Source: Solidesulfovibrio magneticus RS-1 (lineage in GTDB: Bacteria > Desulfobacterota > Desulfovibrionia > Desulfovibrionales > Desulfovibrionaceae). Taken from it: a DNA stretch of 64,000 bases. The notes beneath the pieces were generated by a model. It did not search any database, was not told the origin of the DNA, and was given only the letters and a program-made list of their open reading frames with translations. The stretch spans positions 3,005,501-3,069,500 of the forward strand of contig NC_012796.1 in the NCBI RefSeq assembly GCF_000010665.1. The letters run 5' to 3'. Both the position numbers and the translations under genes were made by a program. Positions 1 to 7,168 of this stretch are shown in pieces; the stretch's first letter is position 1, and each line of letters begins with the position of its first letter.

Positions 1-227
1 TAGACCGCCGCCTTGGACAGGTCGGCCAGTTGCCGGGGTTTGGGCTCGTAGGTATGAGCGTCGGACCCGGGCGGCACCATCACCACCACCTCGGCCCGGT
101 CGCCGGCGATCTGCTTCAGGAAATAGGCCTGGGGCGCGATGCTGACCGCAGCCAGGATTTTGGCCTGGACTGGCGCGACGGACATGAAAATGATACTCAG
201 AATCATAATAGTCAAGCGTTGGATCAT
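1..227 (-). CDS. znuA: Zinc/metal ABC transporter periplasmic binding protein, N-terminal part (ZnuA/TroA family)
   Basis: Only the first 75 codons are in the window; the gene runs off the left edge. The protein starts with a signal peptide (hydrophobic stretch to about residue 22, ending PVQA) followed by ILAAVSIAPQAYFLKQIAG and then PPGSDAHTYEPKPRQL around residues 53-68. The DAHTYEP motif carries the first metal-binding His of the ZnuA/TroA cluster A-1 family. Such proteins capture Zn(II), or sometimes Mn, in the periplasm and hand it to a ZnuBC-type importer. The start ATG (225-227) is preceded by AAGGAG on the minus strand. The perfect palindrome at 265-281 just upstream suggests Zur-type control and favours zinc as substrate. 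Confidence 0.85.
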   Translation of the reverse strand, partial: MIQRLTIMILSIIFMSVAPVQAKILAAVSIAPQAYFLKQIAGDRAEVVVMVPPGSDAHTYEPKPRQLADLSKAAV

Positions 228-264
228 GGCAGCTCCTTGGCGTCGCCTGGACGCACAAGAAGCA

Positions 265-281
265 ATGCAACAAAGTTGCAT
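265..281. promoter_or_regulatory. Perfect 7-3-7 palindrome, candidate Zur operator
   Basis: ATGCAAC-AAA-GTTGCAT is a perfect inverted repeat 38 bp upstream of the znuA start, in the only non-coding stretch between znuA and the divergent gene at 363. Fur-family regulators such as Zur bind palindromes of this size in front of zinc-uptake genes. Assignment to Zur is inference from position. Confidence 0.6.
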
Positions 282-362
282 CGCAAAGTCAAGCCCGCCC
301 AGCCCAGGGGCGGCAACAAAAACCTTGAATTCCCAGGGCAGGCCCTTTACCCCAAGGCAGCC

Positions 363-866
363 ATGACCAATTACGCACCACCGCCTGCCGCGACCAAGAC
401 CTCGGCCCTGGCCGTCTGGGGGCTTATTCTCCTGACGGCCCTGGCCGCCTGGCATTTCACGGCCTGCTTCCTGCCCTGGTACACGAGCCAGCGGGCCGAG
501 CACTTCGCCAGACGCCTGGACGACCTGTCCAGCCTGCGCGACGCCCTGGCCGCCTTTCACGCCAAATACGGCCGCTACCCGGCCAACGCCGGTTTCGTCG
601 GAGCCATTGGCATCAAGGGCGAGGTCAACGGCGACTGGCTGCCAGGATTGGCCGGGGAATTCCTGCCCGCCCTGCCCCGCGACCCGGCCGGCACGAGCGA
701 TCCCGACAAACAGTATCTCTACCACGGCGACGGCGCGGACTACAAAATCATCGTCCACGGCTCGGGCGACTGCGCCCTGGCCCGCAAGGCCCATCCCGAC
801 ATGGTCGATCCAACCCGGGACTGCTGGGCTTATGGCTTCTGGACGCCCGGCGCGGCCAACTGGTGA
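363..866 (+). CDS. Membrane-anchored protein with type II secretion pseudopilin-like domain
   Basis: This 167-residue protein has one N-terminal membrane segment (about residues 14-36, ALAVWGLILLTALAAW...) followed by LRDALAAFHAKYGRYP, the helix-plus-YGRYP pattern of the GspG/PulG pseudopilin periplasmic domain. The segment DPDKQYLYHGDGADYKIIVHG matches the beta part of that fold. It lacks a typical prepilin peptidase site (G followed by FTLIE), so it may be a stand-alone membrane-anchored domain rather than an assembled pseudopilin. The start ATG at 363 is chosen because the open frame upstream runs through the znuA promoter region. Its stop overlaps the start of the acyltransferase gene, so the two are probably cotranscribed. 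Confidence 0.6.
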   Translation: MTNYAPPPAATKTSALAVWGLILLTALAAWHFTACFLPWYTSQRAEHFARRLDDLSSLRDALAAFHAKYGRYPANAGFVGAIGIKGEVNGDWLPGLAGEFLPALPRDPAGTSDPDKQYLYHGDGADYKIIVHGSGDCALARKAHPDMVDPTRDCWAYGFWTPGAANW

Positions 867-2011
867 CCTCCATGACGCAGCTCCAGAACTCCGCTCCCGC
901 ATCGCTCGTCGAGACCGGCCGCCGCTTGCGCGATTGGCTGGCCGAAACCTTTTTGCTGCGCGGCGCGCGCATTCCGGCCCTGGACGGCATTCGCGGCTGG
1001 GCCATCCTCATGGTCTTCAACGTGCATTTCTTTGCCCGTTACCAGCCGAAATTCTATTTCACCGAACCCGGCGGCGCCCCCTGGACGGCCTTGACCATCA
1101 TCCATTCCGGCAGTTTCGGCGTGGACCTGTTCTTTTTTTTAAGCGGCCTGCTCGTGTATAAAAGCCTCATGGCCAAGCCCGTCGGGGCGTTGCGCTTCCT
1201 CTACGACCGCTACCGACGCCTGCTGCCGGTCATTGTCTTCGTCACCATCTATGTGGCCGCCGACACGCCGCCCAGGCGGCTTTTCGACAACCTCTTTTTC
1301 CTCAACATCTTTGACGAGCCGCCCATCCATTTCTTCACCTGGCCGCTCGTCTATGAAATGTATTTCTACGTGCTGTGCGCGGCCGTGTTCATCGGCTGCC
1401 GGCGGCTTCGATTCGTTTCCGGCTGGCCGTTTTTCTTCGCCCTGGTCGCGGCCCTGGTCGTGTGCGAGTTCGAGGTGCGCTTTCGCATTTCCTTCAGCCG
1501 GTTCCTGGGCTTTTTCTGGGGCGTGGCCCTGGCCCGGCTCCTGGCCGGCGAGGCCGGCCGCCGCGCCCTGGCCGCCCTGCCCTCCTGGACCTGGGCCGTG
1601 GGGTTGGGGCTGTTGCTCTATTGCCGCTGGCTGTGGGGCTCGGGCTGGTTCATGGCCGCCGGCGGCAACGAGCATCTCAAGAATCTGCTCTTTTTCAGCG
1701 CCGTCAACGCCTCGCTGTTTCTCGTCACCGCCTCGGTCATGACCCGGGCCTCGATCCTGTCCCGCATTTTTTCCTTCACGCCCCTGCGGTTTCTCGGCAT
1801 CATCAGCTATTCGCTGTTCATGACCCACATGCTGGCCCTGCAGATCACCCAAAACGTGGTCGGCATCCCGGTGACGAACGTCTGGTCCATGCTGGCCAAC
1901 CACGCCGTCACCGTCCTGGCCGCCACGGGGCTGGCCATGTTCTCGTTTTATTATCTGGAGCGGCCCTATTTCGCCCGCCCGGCTTCCCCAAAACAGGCCC
2001 CCCCTCGGTAA
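863..2011 (+). CDS. Acyltransferase 3 family membrane protein (OafA/YrhL-like)
   Basis: About 380 residues. After a short cytoplasmic N-terminus comes IPALDGIRGWAILMVFNVHF, the conserved first helix of acyltransferase-3 proteins with the catalytic His near residue 53, followed by about ten hydrophobic segments and the YYLERPYF motif typical of the family's last helix. These integral inner-membrane enzymes move acetyl or other acyl groups onto surface sugars such as O-antigen, exopolysaccharide or peptidoglycan. The substrate cannot be read from the sequence. The start is GTG at 863 (GTGA overlap with the upstream stop) or ATG at 872. Confidence 0.85.
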   Translation: MTSMTQLQNSAPASLVETGRRLRDWLAETFLLRGARIPALDGIRGWAILMVFNVHFFARYQPKFYFTEPGGAPWTALTIIHSGSFGVDLFFFLSGLLVYKSLMAKPVGALRFLYDRYRRLLPVIVFVTIYVAADTPPRRLFDNLFFLNIFDEPPIHFFTWPLVYEMYFYVLCAAVFIGCRRLRFVSGWPFFFALVAALVVCEFEVRFRISFSRFLGFFWGVALARLLAGEAGRRALAALPSWTWAVGLGLLLYCRWLWGSGWFMAAGGNEHLKNLLFFSAVNASLFLVTASVMTRASILSRIFSFTPLRFLGIISYSLFMTHMLALQITQNVVGIPVTNVWSMLANHAVTVLAATGLAMFSFYYLERPYFARPASPKQAPPR

Positions 2012-2055
2012 TGGGGCCGTCAGGAGACATCGCGCCATGCCCTACGCGATTCCAG

Positions 2056-2074
2056 GCTTGACCGCCGGTCAAGC
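2056..2074. promoter_or_regulatory. Perfect 8-3-8 inverted repeat upstream of the Cys-rich gene
   Basis: GCTTGACC-GCC-GGTCAAGC is a perfect inverted repeat 19 bp before the start of the next gene and 45 bp after the acyltransferase stop. It has no T-tract, so an operator is as likely as a weak terminator. Confidence 0.4.
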
Positions 2075-2092
2075 AGCCCCTCTGCTTCTCAT

Positions 2093-2365
2093 TTGAGTTC
2101 AAGGCCCTGCGTGGGGTGCGGCTGGTGTTGCCTGGCCGATCCCTGCGTGGAGTCCCACATCCGCTACGGCTACCGTCGCCGGTGTCCCGACCTCGCCTGG
2201 GACGAAGCAACCGGCTGCTACCGCTGCCGGTTGGCCGAAGACCCTGAGCACGGCGAACGTTTCCGGTTTCTGCTCGGCGTCGGGCACGGCTGCTGCGCGC
2301 CGCTCAACGCCTGGCGCGACGACGTGCGCAATCGTGACGATCCCGAGACGACAAATGACGATTGA
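2093..2365 (+). CDS. Small cysteine-rich protein, YkgJ-like CxxCxxCC motif
   Basis: A 90-residue protein beginning with TTG; no in-frame ATG is available. It has CVGCGWCC at residues 6-13, a further Cys pair (CYRCRL) near residue 43 and GCC at about 67. The CxxCxxCC start resembles the YkgJ/UPF0153 proteins, which are proposed to bind zinc or an Fe-S cluster; the function is unknown. The Shine-Dalgarno sequence is weak, so the exact start is uncertain. It lies just before dapA in the same direction. Confidence 0.6.
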   Translation: MSSRPCVGCGWCCLADPCVESHIRYGYRRRCPDLAWDEATGCYRCRLAEDPEHGERFRFLLGVGHGCCAPLNAWRDDVRNRDDPETTNDD

Positions 2366-2438
2366 CCGCCCTGACGCCCTTGCCGCCGCGCCAAAAACAT
2401 TCTAGGAAATGACGGGGTTTCATTCCAAGGAGGAACGT

Positions 2439-3317
2439 ATGGAGTTTCGCGGCGCAATTACGGCGTTGGTCACGCCGTTTCGAAGCGGCGAAGTCGATGA
2501 GGAGGCTTTCCGCGCCCTCATCGAATGGCAGATCGAGCAAGGCATCCATGGCCTTGTCCCCTGCGGCACCACGGGGGAATCCGCCACGCTGTCCCACGAG
2601 GAGCACAAACGGGTCATCCGCATCTGCGTGGACCAGGTCAAAGGCCGCGTGCCCGTCCTGGCCGGGGCCGGCTCCAACAACACCCGCGAGGCCATCGAGC
2701 TGACGCAGGACGCCAAGGACGCCAAAGCCGACGGCGCGCTCCTGATCACCCCGTATTACAACAAACCGACCCAGGCCGGGCTTGTGGCCCATTTCAAGGC
2801 CATCGCCGACCGGGTGGACCTGCCCTTTATCGTCTACAACGTGCCAGGCCGCACGGCCGTCAATCTGCTGCCCGAGACCCTGGCCATCCTCAAAAAAGAG
2901 ATCCGGCAGGTCATCGGCGTCAAGGAAGCCACCGGCGACCTCACCCAGGTCTCGCGCGTGCTGGAATTTTGTGGCGAAGACTTCCAGGTGCTCTCCGGCG
3001 ACGACTTCACCGCCCTGCCCACTATGGCCATCGGCGGCTGCGGCGTCATCTCGGTGGTCTCCAACTTCGTGCCCCAAAAGATGTCAGCCATGTGCGAGGC
3101 GGTCTTTGCCGGCGACCTCAAGACGGCCAAGGCCCTGCACTACGACATGAGCCCGCTGTACCGGGCGGCGTTTATTGAAACCAACCCCGTGCCGGCCAAG
3201 ACGGCCCTGGCGCTCATGGGACGCTTCCCCTTCGAGACGCGCCTGCCCATGGTGCCGCTGCTGCCGGACAACAAGGCCAAGCTCGAAGCTGTGCTCCAAA
3301 AAGCCGGCCTCATCTAA
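2439..3317 (+). CDS. dapA: 4-hydroxy-tetrahydrodipicolinate synthase
   Basis: The 292-residue protein has the usual DapA length and motifs: ALVTPF at the N-terminus, GTTGESATL (residues about 42-50), the Tyr of ITPYYNKP (about 107), NVPGRT, and the Schiff-base lysine in VIGVKEATGD (about 163). It condenses pyruvate with aspartate semialdehyde, the first committed step to diaminopimelate and lysine in the cytoplasm. The ATG at 2439 follows AAGGAGGAACGT, a strong ribosome binding site; an upstream in-frame ATG at 2409 lacks one. A clear terminator follows at 3338. Confidence 0.97.
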   Translation: MEFRGAITALVTPFRSGEVDEEAFRALIEWQIEQGIHGLVPCGTTGESATLSHEEHKRVIRICVDQVKGRVPVLAGAGSNNTREAIELTQDAKDAKADGALLITPYYNKPTQAGLVAHFKAIADRVDLPFIVYNVPGRTAVNLLPETLAILKKEIRQVIGVKEATGDLTQVSRVLEFCGEDFQVLSGDDFTALPTMAIGGCGVISVVSNFVPQKMSAMCEAVFAGDLKTAKALHYDMSPLYRAAFIETNPVPAKTALALMGRFPFETRLPMVPLLPDNKAKLEAVLQKAGLI

Positions 3318-3337
3318 GCGCCCCCAGCCACCTCTCG

Positions 3338-3373
3338 CGCGGGCCTTCCATCCGGGAGGCCCGCGTTTTTTTC
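3338..3373 (+). terminator. Rho-independent terminator of dapA
   Basis: CGCGGGCC (3338-3345) pairs with GGCCCGCG (3358-3365) and is followed by seven or more T residues. Confidence 0.9.
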
Positions 3374-3392
3374 AACTTCCGCAACAGGTTTC

Positions 3393-4913
3393 GTGCAATC
3401 CGCCATGCGCATCGAGCTGCAAAACGCTTCCGTCACCCTGTCCGGGGCCAAGGCCCTGTCCGACGTTTCCCTGACCCTGGCTGCCGGCGAGACCCTGCTC
3501 GTTCTTGGAGCCAACGGCTCGGGCAAATCGACGCTATTGCGCCTGCTTCGCGGCGACATCTGGCCCGACGACGACGGCAGGGGAAGCCGGCTCTACGCTG
3601 CCGGGCACGGCCCGGGCCGGGCTTCGCCCATTGGCGTGCGCCACCGCTTCGCCGTCATTTCCCCGGAACTCCAGCGCACGGTCAAGCGGCTGTGGGGCCA
3701 CCTGGACGCCACCACCGTCATCCTGTCCGGCCCCCGCGACGCCATGTACGTCCAGGCCCCGCCGACCCCGGCCGAACGGGCTGCCCTGGAAGAGGCGCTC
3801 ACGCGCCTTGGCATCGACCACCTGCGCGACACCCCGGTCGGCACACTCTCCAACGGCCAGCTGCGGGCCGTGCTTCTGGCCCGGGGCCTGGCCTGCCGGC
3901 CGACGGTGCTCTTTCTCGACGAATTTCTCGACGGCCTGGACGCGGCCGCCGCGGTGACCGCCAGCCAGGCCATGGCAGCGGCGGCGGCCTCGGGCGCGGC
4001 CATCGTGCTGACCAGCCATACCGGGGCCGGCCTGCCGCCCGGTCCGGCCCGGGGGCTGGTCCTGGCCGGCGGCCGCGTAGTCCATGAAGGTTCGGCCGAG
4101 TCAGCCCGGGAACACCATGCCCGAACCATCGCCGGCTGTCTGGAAACGGTTTTGCCGGCCCAAAATCCGGAGTGCGCCCTGGCTGACGGGGCCGGCGCTC
4201 ACGAGGCCTCGGGCCTGCCCCTGGTGATTGTGGAAAATGCCTCGGTCTTTCTCGATCGGCGAGAAATCCTGCGCTCGGTGAATCTGGCCGTTGCCCCAGG
4301 CGGCCATCTGGCCGTGGTCGGGGCCAACGGCTCGGGCAAGTCCACGCTCCTCAAACTCATGGCCGGCGAGCATCATCCGGCCCTGGGCGGCCGGGTCAGT
4401 CGGCCGGGGCTGGCCGCGCCCGAGGGATTGACCGACCTGCGCGACATCCGCCGCCGCATCGGGCTGGCCTCGTTTGAACTCGAAGCCGACTACGACAAGG
4501 AAATCTCCGCCCTGGAGGTGGCCCTGTCCGGCAGCCAGGCCAGCATCGGGCTCTATGTGGAGCCCACGGACAGGGAGCTGCGGGCGGCGCAGCGGTGGAT
4601 GGCCTTTTTCGGGGTGGCCAAGCTCGCCGGGCGCAAGCTCGGGGCGCTCTCCGCCGGCCAGACGCGGCGGCTGTTTCTGGCCCGGGCCATGGCGGCCGAA
4701 CCGCGATTGCTGCTGTTGGACGAGCCGTTCTCAGGCCTGGACGCGGCTTCGCGCCGGGCGGCCATGGAGGCCGTGTCGGCGGCGGCCCGGTCCGGGGTCA
4801 CGGTGGTGTGCGCCGTGCACCGGCCCGAGGATGTGATTCCCGAAATACGGGCCGTGGCCCGCATCAAGGACGGCCGGGTCAGCCTCGCTGGACCCGGCGC
4901 GGCGTTTCCTTAG
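3393..4913 (+). CDS. Duplicated ABC-transporter ATPase (ModF-like)
   Basis: This 506-residue protein consists of two fused ABC ATPase domains and no membrane part. Walker A motifs GANGSGKST occur near residues 39 and 309. Signature motifs are LSNGQ in the first half and LSAGQ in the second, and Walker B motifs are VLFLDEF and LLLLDEP. This layout matches ModF/PhrA-type duplicated ATPases, sometimes tied to molybdate uptake. No permease or binding protein is adjacent, so the transport partner is unknown and a non-transport role is possible. Start is GTG at 3393 (ACAGG upstream) or ATG at 3405. Its 3' end overlaps the convergent LysM gene by 35 bp. Confidence 0.8.
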   Translation: MQSAMRIELQNASVTLSGAKALSDVSLTLAAGETLLVLGANGSGKSTLLRLLRGDIWPDDDGRGSRLYAAGHGPGRASPIGVRHRFAVISPELQRTVKRLWGHLDATTVILSGPRDAMYVQAPPTPAERAALEEALTRLGIDHLRDTPVGTLSNGQLRAVLLARGLACRPTVLFLDEFLDGLDAAAAVTASQAMAAAAASGAAIVLTSHTGAGLPPGPARGLVLAGGRVVHEGSAESAREHHARTIAGCLETVLPAQNPECALADGAGAHEASGLPLVIVENASVFLDRREILRSVNLAVAPGGHLAVVGANGSGKSTLLKLMAGEHHPALGGRVSRPGLAAPEGLTDLRDIRRRIGLASFELEADYDKEISALEVALSGSQASIGLYVEPTDRELRAAQRWMAFFGVAKLAGRKLGALSAGQTRRLFLARAMAAEPRLLLLDEPFSGLDAASRRAAMEAVSAAARSGVTVVCAVHRPEDVIPEIRAVARIKDGRVSLAGPGAAFP

Positions 4914-5817
4914 GCGAAGCGGCTTTACCGGCCGCTTGGGACACCACCACGATCTCCCCGGCCGCCTTGGCGTTGGGCACGTAGACGGCCTCGCCCGTCT
5001 CGGAGCGGATGGCCACATACCACGCCCCCATGGACTCCACCCGGCCGACGATGCCGGCCAGGCTCACGGCGTCGCCCCGACGAAACGGCCGCAGCAGCCG
5101 CAAGGTCACCCCGGCGGCCAGATTGGCCAGCGCTCCCTGAAAGACGAAGACCAGCGCCAACCCCCCAGCCGCGACGGCGACAACGCCCCAGGCAGGCCAC
5201 CCCTTGGCGGCCGCCCCAGCTGCAGCCTCCGGACCGGCCGGAGCCGGCGCGGGAGCGGCATTCGATGCGGCAGGCATGTCCCGCGGCCCGCCCACAGCCC
5301 CGGCCGGCGAAGGAGCCGATGGCGCGGACGGCTTGGCCCCGCCGGCCTGGGGCAGATCGCGCGGACCGGCCGAGGGCGGGGACAAGGGCGCAATTTTTTG
5401 TGGGCTGTCGGGCAAATCGTGCCCATGCAAGGGGGGCGTGGCCTGGGGAGCCTTTTCCGGGCGCAACTCCAGGCCGCCGCTGCCGGCCGGAGCCGCCACA
5501 GGAGCGGACTGGACAGCCGACACGGCCTCGCCAGCCGCTTTTGTGCCGCTCGGAAGGATGATTTCCTTGCCCAGGGGCAGCCGGGCCGGGTTGAGGCCGG
5601 GATTGGCCTTCAAGATGGCGGCCGTGGGCACGCCGTAGCGCAGGGATATAAGCCCCAGGGTGTCGCCGGCCTTGATGACGTATTTGCCGGGGCCGGCGGC
5701 CAGCACCAGGGCCGGCGCGGTGGCATCCCGGGAATGGCAGAGGTTGGCCTGTCCACCGAGCAGGCAGGCCGCCAAAAAAAAGATCAGGCCCCAGAATCTC
5801 GCCGCGTCGCCGGTCAT
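4879..5817 (-). CDS. LysM domain fused to an MscS-like pore helix and beta domain
   Basis: 312 residues. The start ATG (5815-5817) is preceded by GGAGGTGTTC. In order: a signal peptide or membrane segment (about 7-25); a LysM peptidoglycan-binding domain (about 45-90, YVIKAGDTLGLISLRYG...); a long Pro/Ala/Gly linker (about 100-205); a hydrophobic segment (about 208-245) ending FQGALANLAAGVTLRLLRPF; and a short beta region RRGDAVSLAGIVGRVESMG...YVPNAKA. The last two parts resemble the pore-lining TM3 and first beta domain of the mechanosensitive channel MscS. The MscS TM1-TM2 and C-terminal cage are absent. A cell-wall-linked membrane sensor or partial channel is inference. Confidence 0.7.
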   Translation of the reverse strand: MTGDAARFWGLIFFLAACLLGGQANLCHSRDATAPALVLAAGPGKYVIKAGDTLGLISLRYGVPTAAILKANPGLNPARLPLGKEIILPSGTKAAGEAVSAVQSAPVAAPAGSGGLELRPEKAPQATPPLHGHDLPDSPQKIAPLSPPSAGPRDLPQAGGAKPSAPSAPSPAGAVGGPRDMPAASNAAPAPAPAGPEAAAGAAAKGWPAWGVVAVAAGGLALVFVFQGALANLAAGVTLRLLRPFRRGDAVSLAGIVGRVESMGAWYVAIRSETGEAVYVPNAKAAGEIVVVSQAAGKAASPKETPRRVQRG

Positions 5818-5915
5818 GAACACCTCCGCAGGCCGCCGTCTGGCGGATGGCATCTGGTTAGCACGGCTGCAAACAAAGGCCAAGCGCTGCCTTTTGTTAC
5901 ATTTTCTCTCCTGAG

Positions 5916-6512
5916 CTAAACCCGGGTGCGCCGGGCCGTGAGCACGCCGGAGCCAATGGGCACGATCACGGCGTCAAATCGGGGATCGGCCAGCACGGCC
6001 TCGACCACGCCCGGGATCTCGGCGGCGTGGCTGATGACGTTGTCGGCGGCCACGATGCCGCCGGGAACCAGCCGCGAGGCCAGCAGTTCCAGGCACGGAG
6101 CCAGGACGTCACGGTTGGCGTCCACGAAAGCGAACGCGACGCCGTCCAGGCCGGCCACGATTTCCAGGGCATCCCCTTCGGCCAGGCAGACCAGCTCGGA
6201 GGAGTCCGTGATCTCCAGGGTCTGGCGGGCCAGCTCCAGCTTATCCGGGTCGCGGTCGATGGACAGCAGCGTATCCCCCCGCTCGCGGCAGGCCAGGGAC
6301 AGCCACAACGCGGAATAGCCGGCGCTGGTCCCGACTTCGATCAGCCTGCCGGCCGGGGCCGAGGCGGCCAGGATGGCCAGGTAACGGCCGGTCTCGGGCG
6401 GCACCTGGCGCAGCCGCTGCCCATGGGGCGTGCCGTCGGTGCGGTCGGCGGCGTCCATGGCTTCCAGTTCGGCCATGCGGGCCAGCATGGCCGGCGTGAG
6501 TCCGTGAAACAT
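5916..6512 (-). CDS. SAM-dependent O-methyltransferase (family 3)
   Basis: 198 residues, a typical size for the COG4122/methyltransferase_3 family. The SAM-binding motif LIEVGTSAGYSALWLS lies near residues 57-72, followed by LLSIDRDPDKLELARQ (acidic residue binding the SAM ribose) and FAFVDANRD (metal-binding region). These enzymes methylate catechol-type hydroxyls with Mg2+; the true substrate is unknown. It is 30 bp downstream of the FliL-like gene on the same strand, so cotranscription is possible, with no evident functional link. Confidence 0.85.
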   Translation of the reverse strand: MFHGLTPAMLARMAELEAMDAADRTDGTPHGQRLRQVPPETGRYLAILAASAPAGRLIEVGTSAGYSALWLSLACRERGDTLLSIDRDPDKLELARQTLEITDSSELVCLAEGDALEIVAGLDGVAFAFVDANRDVLAPCLELLASRLVPGGIVAADNVISHAAEIPGVVEAVLADPRFDAVIVPIGSGVLTARRTRV

Positions 6513-6542
6513 CCCTTGCCCCCCGTTGCGGCCACGGCCGCG

Positions 6543-6998
6543 TTATTGGAAAACAAACTCGCCGAAATAGATGTTTTTCACCTTGCCCGGACCGGCGTAC
6601 TTGGTGAACAGGTCCATGAGCTCCTTGCGCAGGATCATCTTGCCGGAATTGGTGAGCAGATCCTCGGCCAGCTTGTTGGACAGCATAAGGACGAGATCCT
6701 CCCGGGCATCGGCCTTGTAGAGGCGCTCGGCCGAAGGATCGTCGACGCACTCCACGATCATCTCCAGGCGCATAAACCGGTAGCCTTTTTTGCTCAGGAT
6801 ATTGACGGTCATCGGCCCGATGGTGATGACGCCGTTTTCCACTTTTCCGGGTTCTTTCTTCTCTTTCTTTTCTTCTTTTTTCTCTTGTTTCTTGGCTTCG
6901 CCGTCGCCGTGGCCGCCGCCTGAAGAGGCCGACAGGGCCTGGGGCAAGGCCAGAAAAAGGGCCAGGATCAGGGCAAGTCCAATCGCACTGCGTCGCAT
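6543..6998 (-). CDS. FliL family protein
   Basis: 151 residues: an N-terminal hydrophobic segment (5-24, with a possible cleavage site after SA), a Glu/Lys-rich charged linker (about 34-52, built from KKEEKKEKKE), and a C-terminal domain with the FliL pattern (ILSKKGYRFMRLEMIVECVD, LVLMLSNKLAEDLLT, ending VKNIYFGEFVFQ). FliL sits at the flagellar basal body near the stator units and affects torque. No other flagellar gene is nearby, so this may be a stand-alone paralogue. The minus-strand upstream region carries GGAGCGCTC before the ATG. Confidence 0.75.
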   Translation of the reverse strand: MRRSAIGLALILALFLALPQALSASSGGGHGDGEAKKQEKKEEKKEKKEPGKVENGVITIGPMTVNILSKKGYRFMRLEMIVECVDDPSAERLYKADAREDLVLMLSNKLAEDLLTNSGKMILRKELMDLFTKYAGPGKVKNIYFGEFVFQ

Positions 6999-7016
6999 GA
7001 GCGCTCCATGAAACCT

Positions 7017-7043
7017 GGCCCGGCCGTAGGGGACGGCCGGGCC
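7017..7043 (-). terminator. Perfect 11-bp hairpin downstream of glcB
   Basis: GGCCCGGCCGT and ACGGCCGGGCC form a perfect stem with a 5-nt loop in the 170-bp gap between the glcB stop and the FliL-like gene. Only a short T-run follows on the minus strand, so termination is probable but not certain. Confidence 0.5.
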
Positions 7044-7168
7044 GTTGTTATTGCTTTTCCCGCCGAGTTTCGCGTCCGCCCTAAGCGCCTATGGCGTTTG
7101 GTCGGCAACGAACCCAAACCATGTACTGTTCTTCATAAATACCAGCGTAGTTATGAAGGGGCGCGACA

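Noticed and set aside
1139-2038. 299-codon frame antisense to the acyltransferase
   Set aside because: Shadow of a clear membrane enzyme; no start signals.
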